Shown: one piece after another, positions 33,755 through 45,649 of the stretch
Layout: every line of letters starts with the position of its first letter
Position numbering within the stretch: the first letter of the stretch is position 1
NCBI RefSeq assembly: GCF_000002425.4
Contig: NC_037267.1
Location: 9,933,398 to 9,997,397, forward strand
Direction: 5' to 3'
DNA from: Physcomitrium patens
Taxonomy: Eukaryota > Streptophyta > Bryopsida > Funariales > Funariaceae
Length of the DNA: 64,000 nt
Position numbers and translations under genes: made by a program
The notes under the pieces: generated by a model
What the model saw: only the letters and a program-made list of their open reading frames with translations
Database searches by the model: none
Told to the model about the DNA's origin: nothing

Positions 33755-35553
33755 TGTCAAAGATAAAAATCTGATGAAAACAAATAATTAAGTGAGATTT
33801 TTTCAAAGAAGTATGATAATGTAGAAGTAAAAAAACATTTATATTAAAAAGAAATTAGAATGGCTATTGCTAAAAGACAATAAAACTAAAGATTCTTGAA
33901 TCTAGACTAGAACAAGAAAAGAATTGAGAAGAGTGAAGAAGGCTTTATACTTGCCTCTCTATATACTATTCACTTAGGAGCTAAATAGTAACATTCTATA
34001 GGACCTCCAACATGTGTTGACTTTATAAACCACATGTCTTAACTTGTAAGGCAAGCTTTTTATGTATGCACTACATAATTAGCTTATTCCACAAGCTACT
34101 CACATATTGTTGTAGTGGAGAGAGTTGCCTTAAGAAAGCATCAAGCCTTTGGATGCTACTAATTACTCAAACAAGTTGTAAGACTATAAAATACAAATAT
34201 AATTTATAGTTGTCTTCAAGAAAAAAGAAATGCATCAAATATACAAGTCTAGGATGCACAAGAGTATCCAAGATGTGACTAGATATCTTAAATTTACTTC
34301 TATTCTTGTCGAGATCCCTTCTGTATATGTATTATTCAATAACTTTCAATCTAATTGTCTAGTAGGATTCAAAATTCTCCACAAATTAACTTGTATTCTT
34401 GATTGTCTCCACACAAAAACTCAACCATAAATTCATTATAAGTCTTTGGATATTGCCTAATTTCTAGCAGGTGCTAAACATGTTAATTTTTATACACCCA
34501 CACACTAATTTCTTCATATTTCAAAAGTCCAATGCTAAAATACCATAAATTTTTTATATAAAAATTCTTAAAATAGTCATATATATATTTTTAGAAATTT
34601 TAAGCTGAAAATTCGTCCAAAAATTGAAGATATGATAAAAGTCATAACCTCCATTAAAAACAACTCACTTACAAACTCCAATTTTGAATACTAACTTCCA
34701 ACAATTCCTTCTTCTTTGTTCTAGATTGGAATATATTGATATTCTTACATAAAATATAGTTCTTTAAGTTAGCTTACAAATCTCACTTTTTTATTTTTCA
34801 AAGCTTTCTTTCAACACCCTATATGCTTAAATGAGTTACAATAGGTACCAAAATCATATCCTAACTTCAAACAACTATAATTCCAAATCACCTATTTCTT
34901 TCATCCAATTTCTAATTCAAAAAACAAACTTTTTGAATCCAACCTCCAAAATTTAAATACCCTACCTTTCTTCAAATGGTTTGCCTTGCCTCGAATGGAT
35001 TGCCTTAAAATAGTCTCAAACTCTTGTGTGGTTTCAGATAACATCTTTAAGCCCATTGGATATGACTTTCAACCAATAGAAATGAAGTCATTTGTTACTT
35101 GTCTTATGAATCCACATGGCATGATTTAGAAGTCAAAATATTATACTTTTGATTCTAAAGTACTTCTAAAATTCTTTCTAATAAATCCTACAATTTCTAT
35201 CTTTAATTATAAAATTTAAACTACAAACTTAAGTAAATTAGATAATTATTTTATTATATTTATTTTCTATTTTAATTTAATTTTTAATTAAATTTCATAT
35301 TATTTTTATATATTATGTTATTTTTTAGTATAATAACATTTAATACGTGGCTAACTTGTTAACCAAGTTTTTAACCTAAAAGTTAACTATAAATATATGT
35401 GAAGTCAAGATTGTATCTATGAAGCTTTTAAAAAGCTTGTATAGAAGATATTATGAAATTAATCTATCTTTATCTATTTTTATCTACTTCTACTTAATCA
35501 TATAGATAATTACTAGAATAAAAATATATGTTTGTAATAACATTTCTGTGATA
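33755..35553 (-). repeat. C1 3' LTR, split by an insertion
   Basis: The two halves (33,755-34,107 and 35,337-35,553) join to match the 5' LTR at 41,802-42,353. The promoter region (CTCTCTATATACTATTC) and a degraded hairpin lie in the left half. Confidence 0.8.
34108..35336. mobile_element. Insertion I1 (1.23 kb), non-autonomous, in the C1 LTR
   Basis: It interrupts the LTR between CATAT (34103-34107) and CATTT (35337-35341), a likely diverged 5-bp target duplication. It starts TGTTGTAGTGGAGAGAGTTG and shares its start, a middle block ending CCAATAGAAATGAAG, and an AT-rich end with insertion I2 at 37.7 kb. No protein is encoded. The TG start and 5-bp duplication suggest a solo LTR of another retrotransposon family. 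Confidence 0.65.
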
Positions 35554-35594
35554 TTATTCTTTTTCATAAAGACGAATTCTATGAGGTGCAGTCA

Positions 35595-35898
35595 TCATAT
35601 ATTGAAGAAATCTAAGATGCAACAAATTATGTTTGTTACATATTTTGATCTTTATTCTCTTTAAAGATGGTTGATATGTCATCTCAGCCATTGATAATGT
35701 CATATATCAAAGCACAAAGATTACCCTGTTATTTAATTATTGTTGAGATCTTAATAGCTTCCTTCAAATAAAACATTTGAAACATTGTCAAAAGTTGTTC
35801 TTATTTCTAATAAAATCACCAAATATTGAGAGTGTCTTTTAAGTTCATGATACAAAATTTGTTGTATCTTTCCATCTATTTAAGAAAGAATATGTCAT
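35595..35898 (-). pseudogene. C1 ORF3 remnant
   Basis: From the ATG at 35898 the frame reads MTYSFLNRWKDTTNFVS before the first stop, then FGDFIRN, matching C2 and C3. Further on, after a shift, HYQWLR, HINHL and RSKYVTNIIC match the C-terminal part of E1 ORF3 (HYRWLQGPLNHL). Total length is about 101 codons, as in the other copies. Several stops; not functional. Confidence 0.65.
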
Positions 35899-36189
35899 TC
35901 TTGAAGATATTTATCTTAATTAAGTCATCTTGAAGGTTGAGACAATCATAATGTATCATCTAACAAGTCAGCACATGATAGTTCTTGAGTTGAATCCGAT
36001 GGTTGTTGGTTTTTCATCCCTTTAGTACCACAATATATTTAGAAGTTATAAACAAGGATAGAAAGATAAAATATTATCTTTCTTTGATCATGTTTTTTTA
36101 AAGAAAAAATTTGTTACTCTTCATCTAGATTTTAATGGATGTTGTTGATGAAAAGCCTCCACTTTCTTTATTATATTTGCAAGTTTCTT

Positions 36190-37434
36190 TTCTAGCTCTT
36201 ATTTACATTTATTAATATCATACCTATGCTAAAGAACAAGATATTTCAACCTATTTCAATGTCGCTTTGAGTCTAAGATTTCTTCCACCTCAAATTCTTT
36301 ATTATTGTCTACTTCTATAAGAGAGGTTAGCACTTGTTTTCTTCTTGGTATATTCATTATCTTATATAGTTCAAGAAGAAACACTTGGAATATAAGATGG
36401 ATCTTTATAAATTCTAATAGGTATAATTGATAAGCAATTGGATTGATTTGTGTGCAAATAGGAAAAAGTCTAAGCTTATAATAGTTCAACTTATTACAAA
36501 AGTAAGTAGTCTTGATATTACAATAAAGTAATCATATCATATGATCCACATTAAATTATAGTTTTTTTTCTTGTAACAGGCATTTATATTTATCTTTTCT
36601 TGTTATTCAACTTCTTTTAAATATATTTTTATTCTTATATATAACTTTGACAAATAATTTGTCAAATCTCCTATTGTAGGATTATCAATTTTTAAAAAGT
36701 CAAAGGCATTAAGTTGTGGATTAACACACTTTGTCTGTTCATTAATTTAAAGATGAAAGGCCAAAAATAATTTTATATCTATCTTTAAAATTTCAAAAAG
36801 GATTCTCCAAAATCTTGATACAAATTGGATCTCCTATATAATATAAGATCTTTTGTAATCCATAATAAAAATAGATTTTTTTTTAAAAAAAAAATTATTA
36901 TTATTATTATTATTTTTTACATGTCATAGATTTTGTACATGGTACAAAATGTGCTATCTTGGTAAAACAATCTACTATTGCAAATATTGAATCATACAAA
37001 CTTGAGACTAAAAGATCCATAATAAAATCAATAGAAATAAAAGTCTATAGTTGTTTGAATATAGGCAATGGTTAAAGAAGTCCATAGAGTTAATGATAAG
37101 GATTTTTTGACCTTAAACAAATATCACATGAGTAAATAAAGTCCTTCATTGCTTTTTGCATTTGTAGCTACCAAAAAGCTTTGGATATAAGCTTCAAAGT
37201 CTTGTTGTATCCAAAATATCCGATCATTAGAAAGTCATGATGTATTGAATGAACACATAAATATACTTTTTTTTTTTGAATATATAAATTTCCTTCAAAA
37301 TACAATAGATTGTTCTTAAACTTGAATTTAGAAGCATCACGAGATTTAAAAGAAAGATTCTTGATAACATAAAGAAGAGAATAAGAGGACACACTTGATT
37401 GAATGTGTTTGACAATGGTTGAATCAATAATCAA
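36190..37434 (-). pseudogene. C1 integrase and chromodomain remnants
   Basis: The frame at 37,168-37,434 gives the integrase N-terminal part (GYFGYNKTLKLISKAFW), in which the second zinc His is Tyr. The frame at 36,256-36,489 gives the GPY/F-adjacent and chromodomain start (INPIAYQLYL, EFEVEEILDSKRH), and the same stretch continues degraded through KYLVL and YDIN. The middle of integrase is present only as decayed DNA. Confidence 0.75.
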
Positions 37435-37683
37435 TGTTGATTTTATTTCTCAAAGATGAGAATGCTCCAACTTCAAGAAATTTTTTCTTTGTTGATCAAA
37501 AATTACGTCTCTTTCTTTTAGTGCAAGATATAATTATCTAAAAAGGGCGTTTAACAAATCTTATTGATTTTGGAATTAATAAATGATCTTAAAATCAAAT
37601 CTTGACAAGAACTTGCTCCAACAAGCTTGACAATGATTCAAAACATAAGTTGACATAAAATATTTAAGATTCTTGTGGTCCGT

Positions 37684-38787
37684 TGTTGAAGTAGAGAGAA
37701 TTTGCTTTAAGAAAGTATTAAGCTTCTAATTGTGACTAATTGCTCAAACAAATCTCAAGATAAGAAAAAAATAAAAAATACTAGGTTTATATGAAAAATT
37801 GTCTCTATAAGAACAATTATATCAATACATTAGCTTTAAATACCAAAGATCACCTAAAATGTGATAAAAATATTCTAAAATCTTATATATCCTTAAAATA
37901 AAATTTTCTAAATTTCAATAGTTGAGATGTCACAATTGGACCATCCAAACAACTAAAATTTTACATAAAGTAAAGATGTACTTTAAACAACTATAACAAC
38001 AAATTTTAACCATAAATTCATTATAAATCTTGAGATATCATGAAAATCATAAAATTAGCTTCAAATCCTTACTTACATANNNNNNNNNNNNNNNNNNNNN
38101 NNNNNNNNNNNNNNNNNNNNNNNNNNNNNNNNNNNNNNNNNNNNNNNNNNNNNNNNNNNNNNNNNNNNNNNNNNNNNNNNNNNNNNNNNNNNNNNNNNNN
38201 NNNNNNNNNNNNNNNNNNNNNNNNNNNNNNNNNNNNNNNNNNNNNNNNNNNNNNNNNNNNNNNNNNNNNNNNNNNNNNNNNNNNNNNNNNNNNNNNNNNN
38301 NNNNNNNNNNNNNNNNNNNNNNNNNNNNNNNNNNNNNNNNNNNNNNNNNNNNNNNNNNNNNNNNNNNNNNNNNNNNNNNNNNNNNNNNGATGAGTAGGTA
38401 TGTATCGTAGCTGTCACTAAAATTCTTGTTATGGTCACGTACAGCCTCCTAAGAATGTATTAGACATGGCTTTTGGCCAATAGAGATGAAGATCTTCTTT
38501 CTTTGCCTTCATTCATCCATACCTTGCTTTCATTCCTTCAAGTAAGTTTCTTGGAGGTTTGGATCTTCATCTTTGAGCTCCAATCTTTTCTTTAAATTTT
38601 ATACTAAATATCTAAATCCTATATAATTTAAATACTATAATCAAAATAGGTAAAATTTAAAATAAATTAACTTAAATAAATTCTTTTAAAATTAATTTAC
38701 TAACCATTTTAATATACATCAATATTTATAAATATATTATGTATTTTAGTTAATTTTTATATATTATAAAAAATTATAATATAATAT
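37684..38787. mobile_element. Insertion I2, second copy of the I1 family, contains the assembly gap
   Basis: It interrupts RNase H after TTCTTGTGGTC and starts TGTTGAAGTAGAGAGAATTTG, close to the I1 start. It then shares CTAATTGCTCAAACAA and, after the gap, a block ending CCAATAGAGATGAAG with I1. RNase H/RT sequence resumes near 38,788. The right border is approximate because that side is very AT-rich. Confidence 0.6.
38080..38388. other. Assembly gap (309 N)
   Basis: A run of N within I2. Its true length is unknown. Confidence 1.
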
Positions 38788-40130
38788 TATATAAATAATA
38801 ATTAGATTAAAAGTTTATTTTAAACAATGGTACCATTCTTCAAACAAATCTATAATTATAATAAGATCTTTGTCATGAATCTTATAATTAATCTTATCTA
38901 CTAAAAATTTTCTTAAATGAAAAGCTACTTAATGAAGTTTACTACCTATTTCCATTTGTGACAATATAACATTCAAAGCAAAGTTTGATGCGTCTTTTTC
39001 TATAAACAATGGATTAATAAAAAAACACTATATAAGATTGGTGCAAAAATAAAGGTTATTTTGAAAGCTTCAAATGTTGCTTTTGCTTATTGATTCCATT
39101 GAAGTTTGTCTTTATATGTCAAACATGTAAGTAGAGGTACAACTTGAAAAAAGTCCTTGATGAAGATTTAATAATAGTTGGCAAATTCCAAAAAAAATTA
39201 GACATCTTTTATTGTTTTTGAGATCTTCCAATCCATAATAGTTTGAACTTTCTTAGGATCTATTATAAGTCAATCATTTGAAATGATATATTCTAAAAAT
39301 TAAAATTGAGTAATGTGAAATACATACTTTTTTATCTTGGCATGAAGTCTTGCATCTCTTAGTTTTTGTAATATATGATGAATATAAAATTTATGTTTTT
39401 TGTATTCTTATAATAGATTAAAATATTATTTAAGTAATAGATAACAAATTTATTTAAAAATTCTTAAATAATATCATTTATTAAATTTTAGAAAGTTTTT
39501 AGTATATTTATAAGTCCAAATGGCATGATATTATATTCAAAATATCCATATTTAATTCAAAACATAGTCTTCTATTCATCTCCTAATTTAATGCATATCA
39601 AATTGTATGCTCATTGTAAATCTATTTTTATATAAATCTTAGCTTGATTCATGTCATCAAGAAGTCAAGATATCAAAAGTAGCAAGTACTTGTTCTTGAT
39701 GGTGATTTTGTTGAATCCTCAATAATTGACCTACATCCACAATGATTAATCTTTTTTCTTCATAAATGAAATTAGAGCTGCTACTAGAAATTTGGAATGG
39801 TATATGAAGTTCTTGGCTAAATTTTCTTCAATATATTCTTTAAATTTAGCTAATTTATTTTGCAATAAATTATAAATTAGTCCAAATGGCATTTGAGCTC
39901 TTTCTTTAAGGTCAATTGAATAGTCATAGGAATGATATTTTGAAAGAATATTTATATTTTTCTTGTCAAATACATCTTGAAAATCTTAATATTGGTTTGG
40001 AATTCAACTTAAAGTCTTTTCACCATTAAAAATTGGTGTGGCATAAATGACACAAGGTAATCGTGTTTTTGTAACATGCAAGAAAGTTCTTATATTTGCA
40101 AATATAGCTTTAGTTATATTAAATTTTTGA
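38788..40130 (-). pseudogene. C1 RT and RNase H remnant
   Basis: The nucleotide sequence follows the RT/RNase H part of C3 block by block on the - strand, for example around AAGATCTTTGTCATGAATC (RNase H) and the stretch near 39,520 that corresponds to the [10 protein letters not shown] region. No long frame is left. Confidence 0.65.
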
Positions 40131-40213
40131 CTTTTTACTTGATTAATTATACTTTTAATTATGCTTTCAAAAAAATTAAGACTACAAGAAATCTAATTTA
40201 TTATAGGATTATA

Positions 40214-40465
40214 TTATTCTAGGCATGATAAATTTAAAATGATTGGATTAGAAAGAGATCTTACAATATTAAATATTACAAAGTTAATATAATCATTAAT
40301 TGTTATTTCTATAGGAAAGATTTTATGAATAACATCTTTTGGAGATAATAGATGATCATCTATGACTTCTATGTGAGCATATTTAATTTTCTTCACTAAA
40401 GGTATGCTATGTCTTTTAGCAAATTCTTTGTGTAAGAAACACGCTGAGGCTCCTAAATCTAACAA
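40214..40465 (-). pseudogene. C1 protease remnant
   Basis: An open stretch of 83 codons begins LDLGASACFLHKEFAKRH and ends NPIILNLSCLE, the length of a retroviral-type aspartic protease. The active-site triplet is DLG rather than DSG or DTG, as in E1. Confidence 0.75.
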
Positions 40466-40559
40466 GGCAAGGCTTTATAATATTTAGGTCCTAAAATAAT
40501 ATTTATTATAAAACAAAGAGAGGGTTCTAAAGAGACAATAGGACTTTTACTAGGTATTA

Positions 40560-41590
40560 TATAAGATTCTAGCTGCATGGTCCCTATTATAATTGGACAA
40601 ACTTTTTTTTGACATACTATCTTCTTTTACAATTGTACTTTTTATTTTGTGGTTGCATCACTTCTTTGAATAATGTTGAGTAGTGTACTTAAATTCTCCA
40701 CAATACAAGCTCAATCTTTTTTAATGACAATGAGTTTTTTTTTGCTCAGTAAGAGGTTTGAAACATACTGCATCAATTTGTATATCTTCTACTTTCAAAT
40801 ATATGTATTGAGGAGACATTGGTATTGCTATTGAATTATAGTAATGTTGAGGCATACTTCTATGACTTTCAAATCAAAATTCAAAAAATCAATCATTACA
40901 CTTTATAACAAAGTTAATTACTTGACTCAATGTTTGAAGATTAAATGAATTGAGCATTAATTTTTTTTATCTCATATTATAATCTGTAAAAAAAATTAGC
41001 TAATAAGTGCAACATCATCTCTTTTGGTATCAGTTACAAGTTGTTAAAATTATGAAGTACATAATATTACTGATCAATTATATTCTTGCAAAATAAGAAT
41101 CTTAGTTGCGATACAAATTGTATTATGTTTTTTAAACATAGATCAAAACTTTTTCGAAAAAGCCTCCAGATTATTTAATATTAGATCTTATTGTTTTAAG
41201 AAAAGATAAAAATTATGATAATACTAAACTTAAAAGAAATATATCAATGAATCTAATTTGCAATCCAAGAGTTGAATAGCTTTGGGATTGAAATTCAATC
41301 ACAAATTGTACTTGATTGATAAATCCTCAAACTTTAGATCTTATGCCATCAAACTTCTCAGGCAGTACAATCTTTGGTTGTCTAATACTAGAAGGATGTT
41401 CTACTATAAGAAAATGGACATAATTTGGTGCAAATATTGAAGCAGCTCCAATCATCTCTATGTCTTTGATCCCTACCATTTTTATTGTTCTTTGTAGTGA
41501 TAAATTGAGTTGATGCATTGCAAGCATTAATTTCTTCAATTTCTCTTGCATTTGTACCATTACACTTTTTATTTCAAAAAGTTCTATCAT
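40560..41590 (-). pseudogene. gag: C1 gag remnant
   Basis: From the ATG at 41590 the frame gives MIELFEIKSVMVQMQEKLKK and later RQPKIVLPEKFDGIRSK, the counterpart of the E1 block EPKASMPDKFDGTRANF. It breaks after about 88 codons; the rest is decayed. Confidence 0.75.
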
Positions 41591-41801
41591 GATAACACTT
41601 AGAGAAGAAAAGATGTTTAATATTGCTGAAGATAAATAGAAGAGAGGACTTGAGAATAAAAAAAATATTAATGACAATATTACTTTAGAAGAGGATGATC
41701 AACAACCTCTAATATGCTTATGTCTTATAAAAAAAAAGATAATCTACTCTTAATCAAGAAAAGATAAAGTTTTAATATTATAAATGTACTCTTGTCAATT
41801 T

Positions 41802-42353
41802 ATCAAGGATAAAAATCCAATAAAAGTAAATAATCAAATGATACTTTTTCAAAGAAGTATGATAAAATAAAATTAAAAAAACATATATATTAAAAAGAAA
41901 TTGAAATGGCTATTGCCAAAAGACAAAAAAACTAAAGACTCTTGAATCTAGACTAAAATAAGAAAAAAATTAATAAAATTGAAGAAGACTTCATTCTTAC
42001 TTTTATATATACTATCTACCTACAAGCTACATGGCAATGCTATATAGGACCTTCAACATGTATTGACTTTGCAAGCCACATGTTTTAACTTGCATGATAA
42101 GTTTTCTATATGTGTGCCATATAATTAGCTTGTTCTACAAGCTATCTATATATGTGATATGTGGCTAAATTGTTAATAAAGTTTCTAATTTAAAAGTCAT
42201 CTGTAGATATAAGTGAAGTCAAAATCATATCTATGAAGCTTCTAGGAAGGTTTTTTAGAAGATATTATAAAATTAATCTATTTTTGTTTATTTTTATTTA
42301 TTTCTACCTAATCATATAAGTAATTATTAGAATAAGTATATATGTTAGTGATA
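41802..42353 (-). repeat. C1 5' LTR (552 bp)
   Basis: It begins TATCAAGGAT on the + strand and ends near GTTAGTGATA. It matches the other family A LTRs, including the promoter hairpin (ATTGAAGAAGACTTCAT core). Confidence 0.8.
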
Positions 42354-42699
42354 CTAATAAGATTAATTATAAAATCTACTATAAAGAATATATTATTATT
42401 AATATTATAGATTTATTTTTAAAATGATATAATTATCTAATAAAAAATTAATCATTAGTAAATATATAGTGGACAAATTTATTGCTTATTAAGGAGATTG
42501 ATTGATAATAGTTAAATACATGTTATATGCCAATTTTTTTTGGATATGAATTAAAGAAAAATAAGATAGTTGTACTTATGCTTTTACGACATACATCATA
42601 TCTATATCAAACTGAATCAACTATTAACTTTGGATATATGGTTCTTTTAACATGTAAATTATAAGGATATGAAATAGATTATTTTTTAAAAGATAAAAA

Positions 42700-43695
42700 A
42701 ACTCTTATATCATTAAAAGAAAGAAATTTACCAAATAAGAGATAGATGTAAGATATAAAGAAATTATAATGACTATTATTAATTCTAAAGAATTAAAAGA
42801 ATCTTTAAATAGATTAAAATATAAGAAAGGCATTAATAAGAGTGTATCATAGACATACACATTTATTTATATGATTAGGTAGAAGTAGGTAAATATAGTT
42901 TAATTTCATAATATCCTCTAGAAAAATATTTTAGAAGCTTTATAGACTAGTTTTGATTTTATATATATTTGTAGTTGATTGGTAGGTGAGAAACTTGGTC
43001 AAAAAATTAACCACATATTACACGTATTGGTAGCTTGTGAAATAAGCTAACTATGTCATACATATATAGATAACTTGCTTTATAAGTTTAGACATGTGTC
43101 TAACAAAGTCAACACATGTTGGAGGTCCTATAGAATATTGCCATGTAGCTCCTATTTAGAGAATATATATAGAAGCAAGAGTGAAGCCTTCTTCATCCTT
43201 GTCAATGCCTCTCTAGTCCTTAATTTTATTTTAATACTTTCTAATCTTCTTGTCTTTGGCAATAGCTTTTCTAATTTAATACTATATCATCTTTAAGTGA
43301 TTTTTTAGTCCTTTTGAATGACATAAGACTGTATTAAGGATTACTTTCTTTAAGATTCATATTCTTGACAGAGTAAGAATATCCTCAATCTCGCATGTAT
43401 ATAGAGTAGCTACAAAGAAGATCTAATAGAAACTTTATAGGAACTATAAGACTTAGGACCTAAGCATCAAGTTATAAGTTACTTCCAACACAACTTCTTA
43501 AAAGTACAAAACATTTATGATGAGTTTAAATAGCTATGTGGTATACTTATAAATATCTAAATCATTAACCAAATCTTAGAAATATTTATAAAGAATTTTT
43601 AAAAAATATATTATTCATCTAACATGTTTCTACCTATTTATTTTTATTTCTATTTATCTAAGTAATATATGCATTTATTATAGAAAGTTCTTCTA
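42700..43695 (-). repeat. Old LTR relic, family B, interrupted by a family A solo LTR
   Basis: The left part (42,700-42,843) and right part (43,324-43,695) share blocks with the relic at 7.98-8.43 kb, such as GAAATTATAATGACTATTATTAATT and AACATGTTTCTACCTATTT. The centre is occupied by the opposite-strand LTR at 42,844-43,323. Confidence 0.5.
42844..43323 (+). repeat. Solo LTR of family A, + strand, nested
   Basis: It runs from GTATCATAG to a GTCC...TGACA end. It carries the TATA box (GAATATATATAGAAG) and a partly preserved promoter hairpin (GCAAGAGTGAAG, CCTT, CTTCATCCTTG). TAAGAG before it and TAAGAC after it may be the target duplication. It is the only family A LTR in the window in this orientation. 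Confidence 0.7.
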
Positions 43696-45346
43696 ATTTA
43701 ATGAAGATTCATAGTAATTACAAGAATTTTAAATATTTTATATAAATATACATCTTAAATTATTGAAAATTCTATTAGCATATATATATATATATTTATA
43801 TACATACATACATTATTATTATTACTATAGTTTGTATTCAATATTACATAACTTCTTAGAAATTAATAAGATATATTGAATCCAAAATTTTAGATGATTC
43901 TTTAATTTTTATTAAAATAGAAATTATTTTAATCTTTATAATATATTATAATAAAAATTAAAACAATCATAAAGATATTTTTTTCTTTAAATAGAAGATA
44001 AAAAAGAATACATATGATACTATAACCTTAGAAAAGAGTCTTGGTATTTTGTAATATAATTAGAAGTAGATATTAAATTTAATGACATTCTAAATGCATT
44101 GTATTTGAATACAATAATAAAAATTCTAATGACAATCAAATAAAGTAGTAGTATTTTTCTTTAAAATAAAATATCATTAATATTTTAAAAGACCTATCAA
44201 TTTTTTTTTAAAAATAAAAGATTAAAATTTTTAATAAATATTAATAAAAAAAGTTTAAATTATTTTAAAATTTAAAACAACTTCAATGTTCTTTGTAAAA
44301 ATTTTTCTAAAAAAAGATAAGAAAGAAGATATAGATAATATAATAAATGCCTATACAATTCAAGTAAGTAGACATAAATATAAGTAATTATAAATAATTT
44401 AAAGAAATTTTAAATAAGTAGAAGCATATCAAATTATATTACGTTGATTTTAATATTTTTTAAAAAATAATTAAGAAATTTTTTCATATACAAGTTATAT
44501 TAAAAAAATCTATTTAATATAGCACGTAAAAATAAAAACTTCTATTAAATTTTTATCATATTAAAGAAGTATTAATTAAGCATTGTAAAACTTTAATACT
44601 TGATATACAAGCCTTGTGATTTCTTAAAAAAATACATGTATTCTTCTTATCAATAAGCACATACAAATAGAAGACTGAGGTCATTCCCAATTTCTTCAAT
44701 ATATTTTTAAAAATTTTATTTTTATTTTTATTTAGAAAAAATTGTATCAATTCATTTCTATTATATAACTATATTTTTTTCTTGATTAGTAACACATGAA
44801 TATAATAATTTTTGAAATTTTAAAATATTCAAATTAATTTTTTAAAAAAATAGAATTTATAATTTTATTTAATTTAAAAACTTTTACAAATTGATTATTA
44901 AAATTTTAAAAATATATCAAAAAATATTGTATTATCTAAAAAACAAGTGTAAATTTTATTAAGTAATACTTTTCTATATGTTAAATTAATTAGAAAATTT
45001 CACAAATTTAAAGATTAATAAAATTTGTTTAGCTTTACAAATTTTTTTTAATGATTTTTCTATTTTATTATTCTTCTAATGAATAATTTTATATTATATT
45101 ATTCTAAAAAATTAAATATATTATATATCATTAATTTTTTTTAAATATAATATATATTTTAAATTAAAAATATCTATAAATTTTACTTTAATTCAAAATT
45201 TATTTGTATAATAACACATCTTAAATAGAAAATGTAATAAAAATTAAAAATTAATTTTATCATCAAAATCAATGTTGTTGATAAAATCTAATCTAATTGA
45301 AAGAACACATATATTTTATTATTTTTGAAACATATCAAATAATTCT
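43696..45346. other. AT-rich DNA without recognised genes
   Basis: Homopolymer-rich, only chance frames. Confidence 0.6.
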
Positions 45347-45383
45347 TTTGTTGGAATTTGTTGGAATTTGTTGGAATTTGTTG
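45347..45383. repeat. 10-bp tandem repeat, about 3.7 copies
   Basis: TTTGTTGGAA is repeated without error three times and then partly. Confidence 0.9.
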
Positions 45384-45649
45384 CTATTTTGCAACAGAAC
45401 ATATGTCACATTATTATCTCAAATATTTATCAAATATGTACATGTATTATATTCTAAAAAAATTGATGCTTCTAAAAGTTATAATTCTTGTTTATAAAAT
45501 TAAAAAAAAAAATTAAAAAATCTATACATACACATATAGGTGAACTTTGTTGATATATATATATATATATAAAAAAAATTGATCTTTAATTTGAAAGACT
45601 AAATACAAATTCCAATTTATGCATCATTTATATGTTTTTTTTTTTCCAA

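Larger units (their letters stand above)
33755..42353 (-). mobile_element. C1: complete but decayed family A chromovirus
   Basis: Both LTRs are present (33,755-35,553 with an insertion, and 41,802-42,353), and the interior holds, on the - strand, gag, protease, RT/RNase H, integrase, chromodomain and ORF3 remnants. TTAAT precedes the element and CTAAT follows it, so four of five bases of a target duplication survive. Two insertions of one family (34,108-35,336 and about 37,684-38,787) enlarge it. Every coding part has stops and shifts; this is an old copy. Confidence 0.85.

Noticed and set aside
38030..38438. Frames of about 120 codons across the N run
   Set aside because: They consist almost entirely of unknown bases.
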